This document shows positions 1-5,464 of a stretch of DNA of 8,003 bases, in pieces. The stretch is taken from positions 1-8,003 of the forward strand of contig JAGPBG010000085.1 in the NCBI GenBank assembly GCA_018063485.1, read 5' to 3'. Source of the DNA: Cypionkella sp. GTDB taxonomy: Bacteria; Pseudomonadota; Alphaproteobacteria; Rhodobacterales; Rhodobacteraceae. Under the pieces are notes generated by a model that was given only the letters and a program-made list of their open reading frames with translations, ran no database searches and was not told the DNA's origin. Numbering within the stretch: position 1 is the first letter of the stretch; each line of letters begins with the position of its first letter. A program made the position numbers and the translations under genes.

Positions 1-285
1 TCCCGACGCCAAAGCGCCCAGGAAAATCACGCCAAGCGCCCGGCCAGCGATGTAGCGCACCACGGCCCGATAAAAACCCAACTTGACAAACACCGCAAGA
101 GACAGCGGAATGACAATCAACATGGCAGCCCAGAACCGGGGATCAACCAAAAACCATGTGCGATCCAGCCGCAGCCACATTGACACCATGAACACGGTGA
201 AAAGGATCAGGCTGTCGGCCAAAAGTTGGACAGCCCGCTTCTTGGGCCGACTCATCCCCAAAAACTGCGGAATCAATGATCTCAA
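1..285 (-). CDS. Polysaccharide biosynthesis protein, WbpM/CapD/PglF-type nucleotide-sugar dehydratase/epimerase (N-terminal part only)
   Basis: Only the first 95 residues are in the window; the gene continues past the left edge. What is visible is a basic N-terminus (MSRPKKR at residues 11-17), a hydrophobic segment at about 18-40, a second at 51-70, then GFYRAVVRYI at 70-79 and the start of a third hydrophobic segment. Two membrane helices followed by a G-x-YR-x-V-x-RY-I motif are the hallmark of the membrane-anchored WbpM/CapD/PglF proteins. Their cytoplasmic NAD-binding SDR domain, which would lie outside the window, dehydrates or epimerises UDP-sugars for capsule, O-antigen or exopolysaccharide. 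I chose the TTG at 285-283: an AGGGG Shine-Dalgarno lies 8 nt upstream, and the extra MRSLIPQFLG matches the usual N-terminal length of the family. The ATG at 255 has only a GGGG directly abutting it. An in-frame stop at 361-363 limits any further extension. The family call is fairly safe; the sugar product cannot be told. Confidence 0.82.
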   Translation of the reverse strand, partial: MRSLIPQFLGMSRPKKRAVQLLADSLILFTVFMVSMWLRLDRTWFLVDPRFWAAMLIVIPLSLAVFVKLGFYRAVVRYIAGRALGVIFLGALASG

Positions 286-293
286 TTTATTTA

Positions 294-298
294 CCCCT
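294..298 (-). promoter_or_regulatory. Ribosome binding site supporting a TTG start
   Basis: On the minus strand this reads AGGGG, followed by eight nucleotides (TAAATAAA) and then TTG at 285-283. The spacing and AT-rich spacer are ideal for initiation, whereas the downstream in-frame ATG at 255 lacks a properly spaced site. This decides the start of the polysaccharide biosynthesis gene. Confidence 0.6.
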
Positions 299-373
299 AC
301 CGCAAAAACTGCAGCATTCCGCGAAAAAGCCCGGTCAGAAAAATTAATCTCGAGCGTCACCTATATACAAATG

Positions 374-402
374 CTTATATTACCACATAACATCTAGCGC
401 AA
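374..402 (-). promoter_or_regulatory. Putative sigma70-type promoter for the polysaccharide biosynthesis gene
   Basis: Reading the minus strand, TTGCGC (402-397) is a weak -35 match. It is followed by a 17-nt spacer and TATAAG (379-374), a five-of-six match to the -10 consensus. Transcription would start near 367 and give a leader of about 80 nt before the TTG start. The hexamers sit in an AT-rich stretch that contrasts with the GC-rich coding DNA. This is a motif match only; the -35 element is poor. Confidence 0.35.
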
Positions 403-626
403 CAGCATGAAATCCCACAAACCGGAGCCTTGATCGCAGGGCGCGGGTTTCCGCCCAACGGCCGCAGCAACCCGTTCTTCTGGGCCGGATCGTTGCAATT
501 TCGTTGACACCTGCGCGCGCCATCCTGTCACCGCGTTAAATCTTGCGGATTAAACCTCTGCCGTCGAGACGATTGCGCCTTTGGCTGCGGCAAGTCGCGA
601 TTTCGTGGATCAAAACGAGGTGACAG

Positions 627-2915
627 ATGAACAAGGCGATAACCCAAGGGCTGGTCCTGATGCCGCCGCCGTTTTCGGCGGGTCTGAACCTGTGGTCGCG
701 CGAAGATGGGCTGACAGGGCAAGGCTCTTATGCGGGTCAGCCCAATGCGGCCTATGTGCCCGCCGATCAGGATTTCGGCGGCTGTCTTGAGGTGCAAAAG
801 ACCCAGACCATGCAAAAGCTGCGCTGTTTCCAATCCATCCCGTTTCAACCGGGGCTTTATCTTCGGGTCACAGTGCGCCTGAAAATGATGAGCGGCAATC
901 TGCCCTCGGCGCGCATCGCCGGTTGGGCGGGCAGTTCGGGCGGAGCCAATGTGACGGCGGCGGTGCAGGTCGGGCCAAGCGTGGCGCTGACGGCATACGG
1001 CACGGTAGTGACAGTGCAGGCGATCATCGGCTCGGGCAACCGGCAGGGCGTGGACATGGTTTGGGGAACCGCGCCCGTGATGGGGCATTTCGGGTTGGAC
1101 CTTACCGGGGCAAATGGCGGCGTGATTCGCATTGACGATGTGCTGATCGAGGACGTCACCGACATCTTTCATTCCGAGATGTTCGACTGGGTGGATGTGC
1201 GCGACTATGGTGCCAAGGGCGACGGCGTGACCGATGACCGCGCCGCTTTTGATGCCGCCGACACGGCTGCCTTGGGCAAGACCGTGGTGGTCTCGCCGGG
1301 AAATTATTACATCGCCAGCCATCTGACCTTTGAAAATCCGGTTGAATTTCAGGGCAGCATCACCATGCCAGCCCAGATGCGGCTAAGTTGCACGCGCAAT
1401 TTCAACCTTGATACCTACACGGCGGCCTTTGGCGGCGAATTGGCAGGCTTCAAAAAAGCGCTTCAGGCGCTGTTTTACTTCACCGATCACGTTGCCCTTG
1501 ATCTGAACGGTCGGCGGGTGGAATTGTCTGAACCTATCGACGTGGCTGCCCTTGCAGGATTGACCAGTTTCAACCAGCGTCGCACCCTCAATCATGGTCA
1601 GCTCTCGGTCACCCCTGGAACCGCTTGGAATACCCAGACGGTCAGCGCCACCGCGACCTATTCCACCGCCGACCCGGCCAAACTGACCGGCGTTGCCAAT
1701 ATCGCCAGCATCCCCGTGGGCGCGCGCGTCACGGGCACGGGTGTGGGCCGTGAGATTTATGTGCGCGCGCGAAATATTGCCACGAATACTCTGGAGCTGA
1801 GCCAGCAGCTTTGGGCGGCGGCGGGCACCCGCACCTTCACCTTTGATCGCTATCAATACATGCTGGATTTTTCAGGCTTTGCGGATCTGTCCCGCTTTGA
1901 GATCTCCGATGTGGAACTCCTTTGCGGTGCCAACGCCAGCAGTATCAATCTGGCGTCAGAAGGCTCGAATTTCCGAATTGCCGATTGCACCATCAACCGG
2001 CCCAAGGATCGCGCCATCACTTCAAGCGGACGTGGTTGTCAGGATCTGCACATTGATCGCTGCCAGTTCATTTCCTCGGAAATGGGGCTCGCGGCACAGG
2101 CGCGCAGGTCGGTTGCCTTCAACATCAATGCCAATGATGCAAAGATCCGCAACAACCGCGCCGCGCGCTTTGGCACTTTTGGCGTGATTGCCGGCACCGG
2201 GCATATCATTCTGGGAAATCACTTCTTTCAGGGAGACGATACCGCAAACGCCGTGCCCAGTGCCGGGTTGGTCTTTACCTCGCTGAATCCAAAGTGCTTT
2301 CTGACCGGAAATTACATCGACACCTGTTTCATCGAATTTTCCAATGAGCACGATGACACCCCTGATTATGCGTCGGAATACTCGTTTGGCGGCATGACGA
2401 TGACCGGCAATGTGTTTTTTGCTCTGGCGGCGGCGGCGTGGTTTCGCTTTATCGTGATCACTCCGCGCGGCACCGGCCACACTCTGGCCGGTCTGACCGT
2501 CAGCAACAATGTGTTTCGCACAGCTCAGGGTGCCATTGACCGGATCGAAACCATCGACACCACCCATGCGACACTGGCCTTCAACAGTTTTCGCTCTGTG
2601 GTCTTTGATGGCAATACCTTCAACGGCGTTTCCCAGATCACCCAAAGCCCGCTGTTGATCGAACATGTGCAAAACACCGCCGCCGACACCTGGACCGTGG
2701 ACGGATCGGCCTATCTGCCTTTTGGCGCGCGGGCGCGTAACGTCACCAGCGTGGTGGCCGAGGGGCCGATCTCCAACGCGAGCAACGTCACCCAATGGGT
2801 TTCGCCCTATGTCTTGACAGAACAGGGCACCGGGCAAAGCAAAGTGGCGCTGAAATGGCCCTCCGCCGTAAAGGGCCGGGTGCTCGCAACAATACGTTGT
2901 GACAACCCGCTTTAA
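627..2915 (+). CDS. Right-handed parallel beta-helix protein with Pectate_lyase_3 / GH28-related signature
   Basis: This 762-residue protein has three visible parts. Residues 1 to about 185 look like a beta-rich, possibly carbohydrate-binding, domain. Residues 191-211 carry the signature VRDYGAKGDGVTDD followed by an Ala-rich helix, the cap motif of the Pectate_lyase_3 (GH28-related) family. About 400-690 is a beta-helix with recurrent Asn-ladder turns: GNHF 530, GNYI 561, GNVF 594, NNVF 627 and GNTF 662. About 326-406 resembles a small inserted beta domain (VGARVTGTGVGREIYV) like those in phage tail fibres. Such proteins bind or cleave acidic polysaccharides. No catalytic residues can be assigned and no signal peptide is seen, so secretion, if any, must use another route. 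The ATG at 627 is preceded by a good GAGGTG ribosome site. Its neighbour across the divergent region makes cell-surface sugars, which supports a role in modifying or degrading exopolysaccharide; that is inference. The exact activity is unknown. Confidence 0.8.
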   Translation: MNKAITQGLVLMPPPFSAGLNLWSREDGLTGQGSYAGQPNAAYVPADQDFGGCLEVQKTQTMQKLRCFQSIPFQPGLYLRVTVRLKMMSGNLPSARIAGWAGSSGGANVTAAVQVGPSVALTAYGTVVTVQAIIGSGNRQGVDMVWGTAPVMGHFGLDLTGANGGVIRIDDVLIEDVTDIFHSEMFDWVDVRDYGAKGDGVTDDRAAFDAADTAALGKTVVVSPGNYYIASHLTFENPVEFQGSITMPAQMRLSCTRNFNLDTYTAAFGGELAGFKKALQALFYFTDHVALDLNGRRVELSEPIDVAALAGLTSFNQRRTLNHGQLSVTPGTAWNTQTVSATATYSTADPAKLTGVANIASIPVGARVTGTGVGREIYVRARNIATNTLELSQQLWAAAGTRTFTFDRYQYMLDFSGFADLSRFEISDVELLCGANASSINLASEGSNFRIADCTINRPKDRAITSSGRGCQDLHIDRCQFISSEMGLAAQARRSVAFNINANDAKIRNNRAARFGTFGVIAGTGHIILGNHFFQGDDTANAVPSAGLVFTSLNPKCFLTGNYIDTCFIEFSNEHDDTPDYASEYSFGGMTMTGNVFFALAAAAWFRFIVITPRGTGHTLAGLTVSNNVFRTAQGAIDRIETIDTTHATLAFNSFRSVVFDGNTFNGVSQITQSPLLIEHVQNTAADTWTVDGSAYLPFGARARNVTSVVAEGPISNASNVTQWVSPYVLTEQGTGQSKVALKWPSAVKGRVLATIRCDNPL

Positions 2916-3388
2916 GATTTCATATCTTCGGGCGTCAACCGATAGGCTCGGGCAAAACCGGCGTTCAAAAGCCCGGATTCCGGATACAGGCGCACAAAGG
3001 CGAAATCAGCGAAGTCAACATACAGGGCCGCCTTCGGGTGGCCCTCAAGCCACTCCCTGCGGCAAGATGCCCGATCCGCCACAAACTCGGCCCGCGCCCG
3101 CAGCATCAGGCGCGGGTGGGTCAGTGGATCGCCCTTGGCCCCGACCTCGCCCAGCATCACCGCACAAACCGGCGCTTTGCGCAGGGCGGCAAAATGCGGG
3201 GCCAGCGCCGAAATCAGCGTCATCGGGACACCATTCACCAAACCAAAGGCGATCCGGCTGATGCCCGGAGTGCCATCCACCGGATCGCTCCAGGCCAACG
3301 CCGCTGACCGCGCATCGCGCATCAATGCGCGCATAACGCCAATTGCTTCGGCATCTGCGGCCTGCACGGGATCGGGGCGGTTGGTCAT
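2912..3388 (-). CDS. HugZ-like / pyridoxamine 5'-phosphate oxidase-fold protein
   Basis: The 158-residue product matches the short HugZ-type branch of the split-barrel flavin-binding (PNPOx-like) fold. Visible in order: an N-terminal RPDPVQAADAEAI helix (4-16); AALAWSDPVDGTPGISRIAF (29-48), the first strands; TLISALAPHFAALRKAPVCAV (57-77); the LGEVGAKGDPLTHPRL segment (79-94); and YVDFADFAFVRLYPESGLLNAGFARAY (123-149), close to the family ending DFA-x-YRL-x-P-x-x-x-x-NGGFGRAY. The C-terminal DUF2470 domain of longer HugZ proteins is absent. Some relatives bind or degrade haem, others bind flavin or F420; which applies here cannot be told. I start at 3388 because MTNRPDPV aligns with the family N-terminus and an AAGG lies about 9 nt upstream. 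A longer frame to 3511 would overlap the transporter gene and adds no conserved sequence. The NAGFARA variant of the usual NGGFGRA is slightly unusual. Stop codons overlap the convergent beta-helix gene. Confidence 0.8.
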   Translation of the reverse strand: MTNRPDPVQAADAEAIGVMRALMRDARSAALAWSDPVDGTPGISRIAFGLVNGVPMTLISALAPHFAALRKAPVCAVMLGEVGAKGDPLTHPRLMLRARAEFVADRASCRREWLEGHPKAALYVDFADFAFVRLYPESGLLNAGFARAYRLTPEDMKS

Positions 3389-3458
3389 CTGCAAAGCCTT
3401 TTGTTGACAGGGATCATGGCCGGGCGTTGAGTAAGAAAAACCATAGGCATCCTTTAGC
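3389..3458. promoter_or_regulatory. Short divergent promoter region between the HugZ-like and SulP genes
   Basis: Only 70 bp separate the two divergent start codons, so both promoters must fit or overlap here. On the plus strand a perfect TTGACA occurs at 3404-3409, but the -10 at normal spacing (TTGAGT or GAGTAA, about 3427-3434) is weak. I could not pick a minus-strand promoter. The -10 assignment is uncertain. Confidence 0.3.
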
Positions 3459-5111
3459 ATGACCGCGCACCCCCCAGCAAATACCCATGAATTCCTGCCA
3501 AAGCTGATCACGATACTGCGCGAAGGCTATCGCTGGCACGATCTGCGCGCCGATGCGCTGGCGGGGTTGACCGTTGCCATCGTGGCGCTGCCGCTGTCGA
3601 TGGCAATTGCGATTGCCAGCGGGGTGGGGCCGGAACGCGGGCTTTACACCACCATCATCGGTGGCTTTCTGGTGTCAGCCTTGGGCGGGTCACGGTTTCA
3701 GATTGGTGGGCCGGCGGGGGCTTTCATCGTGCTGGTCGCAGCCTGCGTAATGCAGATCGGGGTGGCGGGGCTGGTTCTGGCCACGCTGCTTTCGGGAGTG
3801 ATGATGATCTTGCTGGCGCTGTTTCGCGCGGGAACCTATGTGCGCTTTATTCCTTATCCGGTAACGCTGGGCTTTACCGGCGGAATCGCCGTGATCATTC
3901 TGGCCAGCCAGTTGAAAGACCTGTTCGGGTTAAGCCTGACCGGTGCGGAACCCGGTGAGTTCATCGCCAAGATCGAAGCACTTTCGGCCGCAAGAGGCAG
4001 CATTTCCACGGCGGCGCTGGCCGTCGCCGCTGTCACCATTGCGCTGATCGTCGGGGTCCGACGGTTCTGGCCGCGCCTGCCCAATCTGTTGATCGCAGTG
4101 GCGTTGGCCTCGGTCATTGCGGTGCTGTTTCACCTGCCGGTCGAGACCATCGCGTCAAAGTTCGGAGCCCTGCCGCGCCTGCCCCCCGCCCCTGCCCTGC
4201 CCGAAATGTCGCTCACCCTGATCTGGGCAGCCTTGCCTTGGGCTTTCAGCTTCACCCTGCTCGGGGCGATTGAATCATTGCTGTCAGCGGTGGTTGCCGA
4301 TGGCATGTCGGGGCGCAGGCATCGGCCCAACATGGAGTTGATGGCGCAGGGCGCAGCCAATATCGGATCGGCCCTGTTTGGCGGTATCTGCGTGACCGGC
4401 ACCATCGCGCGCACCGCAACCAATGTGCGCGCCGGATCGCATGGCCCAGTGTCGGGCATGCTGCATGCGCTGTTCGTGCTGGCCTTCATGCTGATTGCGG
4501 CCCCTTTGGCGGGTTACATCCCTCTGGCCGCCTTGGCGGGGATTCTGGCCGTGGTGGCGTGGAACATGGTCGAGAAAGAGGAAATCTGGCAGCTATTGCG
4601 CCATTCGCGCGCCGATGCGGTCGTTTTGCTGGTGACTTTCGGTCTGGTGGTGTTTCGAGATCTGACCTCGGGGATCGTGGTGGGATTTGCGCTGGCGGGA
4701 CTCGTGTTCATTCACAGCATGTCCGATACGGCGATTGTGGAGGCGTCGACCACCCGGCCAGAGGTTCACGATCTGCCCGAGGATTGCCTGATCTATTACC
4801 TGCATGGCGCCTATTTCTTTGGCGCAGCGGCACGGCTGGGTGCGGTCATGGACCAGATCGCCGAACAGCCGCGCGCCTTTGTGGTGGATCTGACGGCTGT
4901 GCCCTATATCGACAGCTCAGGTGCGCGCGCCTTTGAACTTCTGGCGCGCAAAACCGCGCGCAAGGGCGGCACCCTGCTGCTGACAGGAGCGCGCCCAGAG
5001 GTACGCCGCGCCCTGCAAGCCGCAGGCGTAAAGGAGCCTGCAACCCGTTTCCTGCGCGATCTGGCCGCCGTGGAAAAGGCCCTGCCCTCGCTCCCCCGTG
5101 CGCGCGCCTGA
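3459..5111 (+). CDS. SulP (SLC26)-family inorganic anion transporter with C-terminal STAS domain
   Basis: This 550-residue inner-membrane protein has the full SulP plan: a hydrophobic transporter core (about residues 32-420) and a cytoplasmic STAS domain (about 440-545). Core motifs include ADALAGLTVAIVALPLSMAIA (31-51, beginning of TM1), GPERGLYTTIIGGFLVSALG (57-76) with SRFQIGGPAGAFIV (78-91), the EKEEIW loop after 371, and FGGICVTGTIARTATNVRAG (307-326). The STAS part has VVDLTAVPYIDSSGARAFELL at 475-495; the DSSG loop is where SpoIIAA-type STAS domains are phosphorylated. Family members carry sulfate, bicarbonate or dicarboxylates. Nothing in the sequence or neighbours (no cys, carboxysome or carbonic anhydrase gene) decides the substrate. 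Start: the frame is closed by TAG at 3444-3446, leaving ATG 3459 as the natural choice; its ribosome site (AGG, 11 nt upstream) is weak. Divergent from the HugZ-like gene. Confidence 0.93.
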   Translation: MTAHPPANTHEFLPKLITILREGYRWHDLRADALAGLTVAIVALPLSMAIAIASGVGPERGLYTTIIGGFLVSALGGSRFQIGGPAGAFIVLVAACVMQIGVAGLVLATLLSGVMMILLALFRAGTYVRFIPYPVTLGFTGGIAVIILASQLKDLFGLSLTGAEPGEFIAKIEALSAARGSISTAALAVAAVTIALIVGVRRFWPRLPNLLIAVALASVIAVLFHLPVETIASKFGALPRLPPAPALPEMSLTLIWAALPWAFSFTLLGAIESLLSAVVADGMSGRRHRPNMELMAQGAANIGSALFGGICVTGTIARTATNVRAGSHGPVSGMLHALFVLAFMLIAAPLAGYIPLAALAGILAVVAWNMVEKEEIWQLLRHSRADAVVLLVTFGLVVFRDLTSGIVVGFALAGLVFIHSMSDTAIVEASTTRPEVHDLPEDCLIYYLHGAYFFGAAARLGAVMDQIAEQPRAFVVDLTAVPYIDSSGARAFELLARKTARKGGTLLLTGARPEVRRALQAAGVKEPATRFLRDLAAVEKALPSLPRARA

Positions 5112-5113
5112 TA

Positions 5114-5150
5114 CCGCAATCAAATTGACGAATCAGCCTCGAAATTGCGG
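5114..5150. repeat. 7-bp perfect inverted repeat just after the SulP stop codon
   Basis: CCGCAAT (5114-5120) pairs with ATTGCGG (5144-5150) around a 23-nt loop, starting two bases after the TGA stop. It could be part of the 3' end of the transporter mRNA. The large loop and the lack of a T-run make it a poor intrinsic terminator, so I call it only an inverted repeat. Confidence 0.35.
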
Positions 5151-5227
5151 CGGATTCACAACGCCTTGGCGATCCTGGCTCCTGGCCGGGCGGATTGTTC
5201 ATCCCGATCCTTACCATTTCCGCAACC

Positions 5228-5241
5228 TTGAATTGAATCAA
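5228..5241. promoter_or_regulatory. FNR/FnrL-box-like dyad
   Basis: TTGAATTGAATCAA matches the FNR-family consensus TTGAT-N4-ATCAA at nine of ten fixed positions, with the outer TTGA...TCAA arms perfect. FnrL and related Crp/Fnr regulators use such sites in Rhodobacterales. It lies about 230 bp upstream of the acs start and about 150 bp upstream of the best -10 guess, further than is usual for direct activation. The site is a sequence match only. Confidence 0.35.
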
Positions 5242-5304
5242 ACGGCGCAAGCTTTGGATCACGATTCCGTCATATCATTACAACTTTTCCGTTACTTTAC
5301 ATAT

Positions 5305-5314
5305 TTGACGTCAA
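5305..5314. repeat. Perfect 10-bp palindrome TTGACGTCAA
   Basis: This palindrome sits in the AT-rich region before acs, three bases upstream of the first 20-bp repeat. Its length and symmetry fit a dimeric regulator half-turn site, but I do not recognise the regulator. Its first half also resembles a -35 box (TTGACG), with the TACAAT at 5331 spaced 20 nt away, too far for a standard promoter. Confidence 0.4.
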
Positions 5315-5317
5315 GTC

Positions 5318-5389
5318 TTGTCAATTGATTTACAATAAAAATCATATTCTAAAAAGAGTTACAATTTCTTTGACAATTGAGTTACAATA
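5318..5389 (+). repeat. Direct-repeat array upstream of acs, probable operator cluster
   Basis: Two 20-bp copies, TTGTCAATTGATTTACAATA (5318-5337) and TTGACAATTGAGTTACAATA (5370-5389), agree at 18 of 20 bases and start exactly 52 bp apart, about five helical turns. Between them a half copy GAGTTACAAT (5356-5365) is identical to 5379-5388 of the second copy, offset by 23 bp. The array lies 75-150 bp upstream of the acs start and overlaps the best -10 candidate. This is typical placement for a transcription-factor array controlling acetate use. Regulators of short-chain acyl-CoA genes in these bacteria (RamB/PccR, ScfR family) are candidates, but the bases do not clearly match their reported TTTGCAAA-type sites. 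Confidence 0.6.
5359..5388 (+). promoter_or_regulatory. Tentative acs promoter
   Basis: TACAAT at 5383-5388 is a five-of-six match to the -10 consensus. TTACAA at 5359-5364, 18 nt upstream, is only a three-of-six -35. A perfect TTGACA at 5370-5375 lies too close to serve this -10 and has no good -10 of its own downstream. Transcription would begin near 5395 and give a leader of about 70 nt. A weak -35 would fit an activator-dependent promoter, with the repeat array as the binding site. Confidence 0.28.
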
Positions 5390-5402
5390 GCGGCAGATTC
5401 AA

Positions 5403-5418
5403 GGCACCCGCCTGTGCC
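5403..5418 (+). other. Small hairpin in the acs leader
   Basis: GGCAC (5403-5407) pairs with GTGCC (5414-5418) around a six-base loop. A competing pairing is possible between GCCGG, which overlaps the 3' arm, and CCGGC at 5437-5441, just before the ribosome site. It might influence translation of acs, but short GC stems occur by chance in this DNA. Confidence 0.25.
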
Positions 5419-5450
5419 GGCTTCTGACGCCACGGCCCGGCGACACCTCT

Positions 5451-5460
5451 GGGGAGAGAG
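5451..5460 (+). promoter_or_regulatory. Ribosome binding site deciding the acs TTG start
   Basis: The purine run GGGGAGAGAG holds a GGAG core at 5453-5456, 8 nt before TTG at 5465. The alternative GTG at 5414 has only a weak AAGG upstream, and translation from it adds 17 residues not typical of Acs. The TTG gives MSDQITTYP, similar to the N-terminus expected of related enzymes. Confidence 0.65.
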
Positions 5461-5464
5461 CATC

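Larger units (their letters stand above)
286..626. other. Divergent intergenic region between the polysaccharide and beta-helix genes
   Basis: No believable gene lies here; the reading frames that enter it from either side lack homology and a ribosome site. The left half (about 283-392) is strongly AT-rich and holds the putative minus-strand promoter. The right half (about 420-626) is GC-rich. It contains a perfect TTGACA at 504-509 on the plus strand that could be a -35 box for the beta-helix gene, but nothing resembling a good -10 follows at normal spacing. A short GGGCG/CGCCC inverted repeat at 439-456 has no T-run. I see no terminator, tRNA or recognisable riboswitch. Confidence 0.6.

Noticed and set aside
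83..397. 104-codon plus-strand frame opposite the polysaccharide gene
   Set aside because: The minus strand encodes a convincing WbpM/CapD-type N-terminus with ribosome site; the plus-strand product matches nothing I know and lacks a good ribosome site.
439..456. GGGCG/CGCCC hairpin in the left intergenic region as a terminator
   Set aside because: The stem is only five pairs with an eight-base loop and no T-run, and no gene ends there.
528..1322. 264-codon minus-strand frame under the beta-helix gene
   Set aside because: Shadow frame: it overlaps the conserved pectate-lyase signature on the plus strand, and its translation looks like low-complexity antisense.
3389..3511. N-terminal extension of the HugZ-like gene to 3511
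   Set aside because: It would overlap the first codons of the SulP gene and add 41 residues unlike the family; the ATG at 3388 fits the family start.
5403..5420. Sigma54 (-24/-12) promoter look-alike GGCAC...GTGC upstream of acs
   Set aside because: The GG-to-GC spacing is one base too long for sigma54, and the match is explained by the short hairpin.
5414..5464. Earlier GTG start for acs
   Set aside because: It adds 17 residues not typical of Acs and would initiate within the leader hairpin; the TTG at 5465 has a much better ribosome site.
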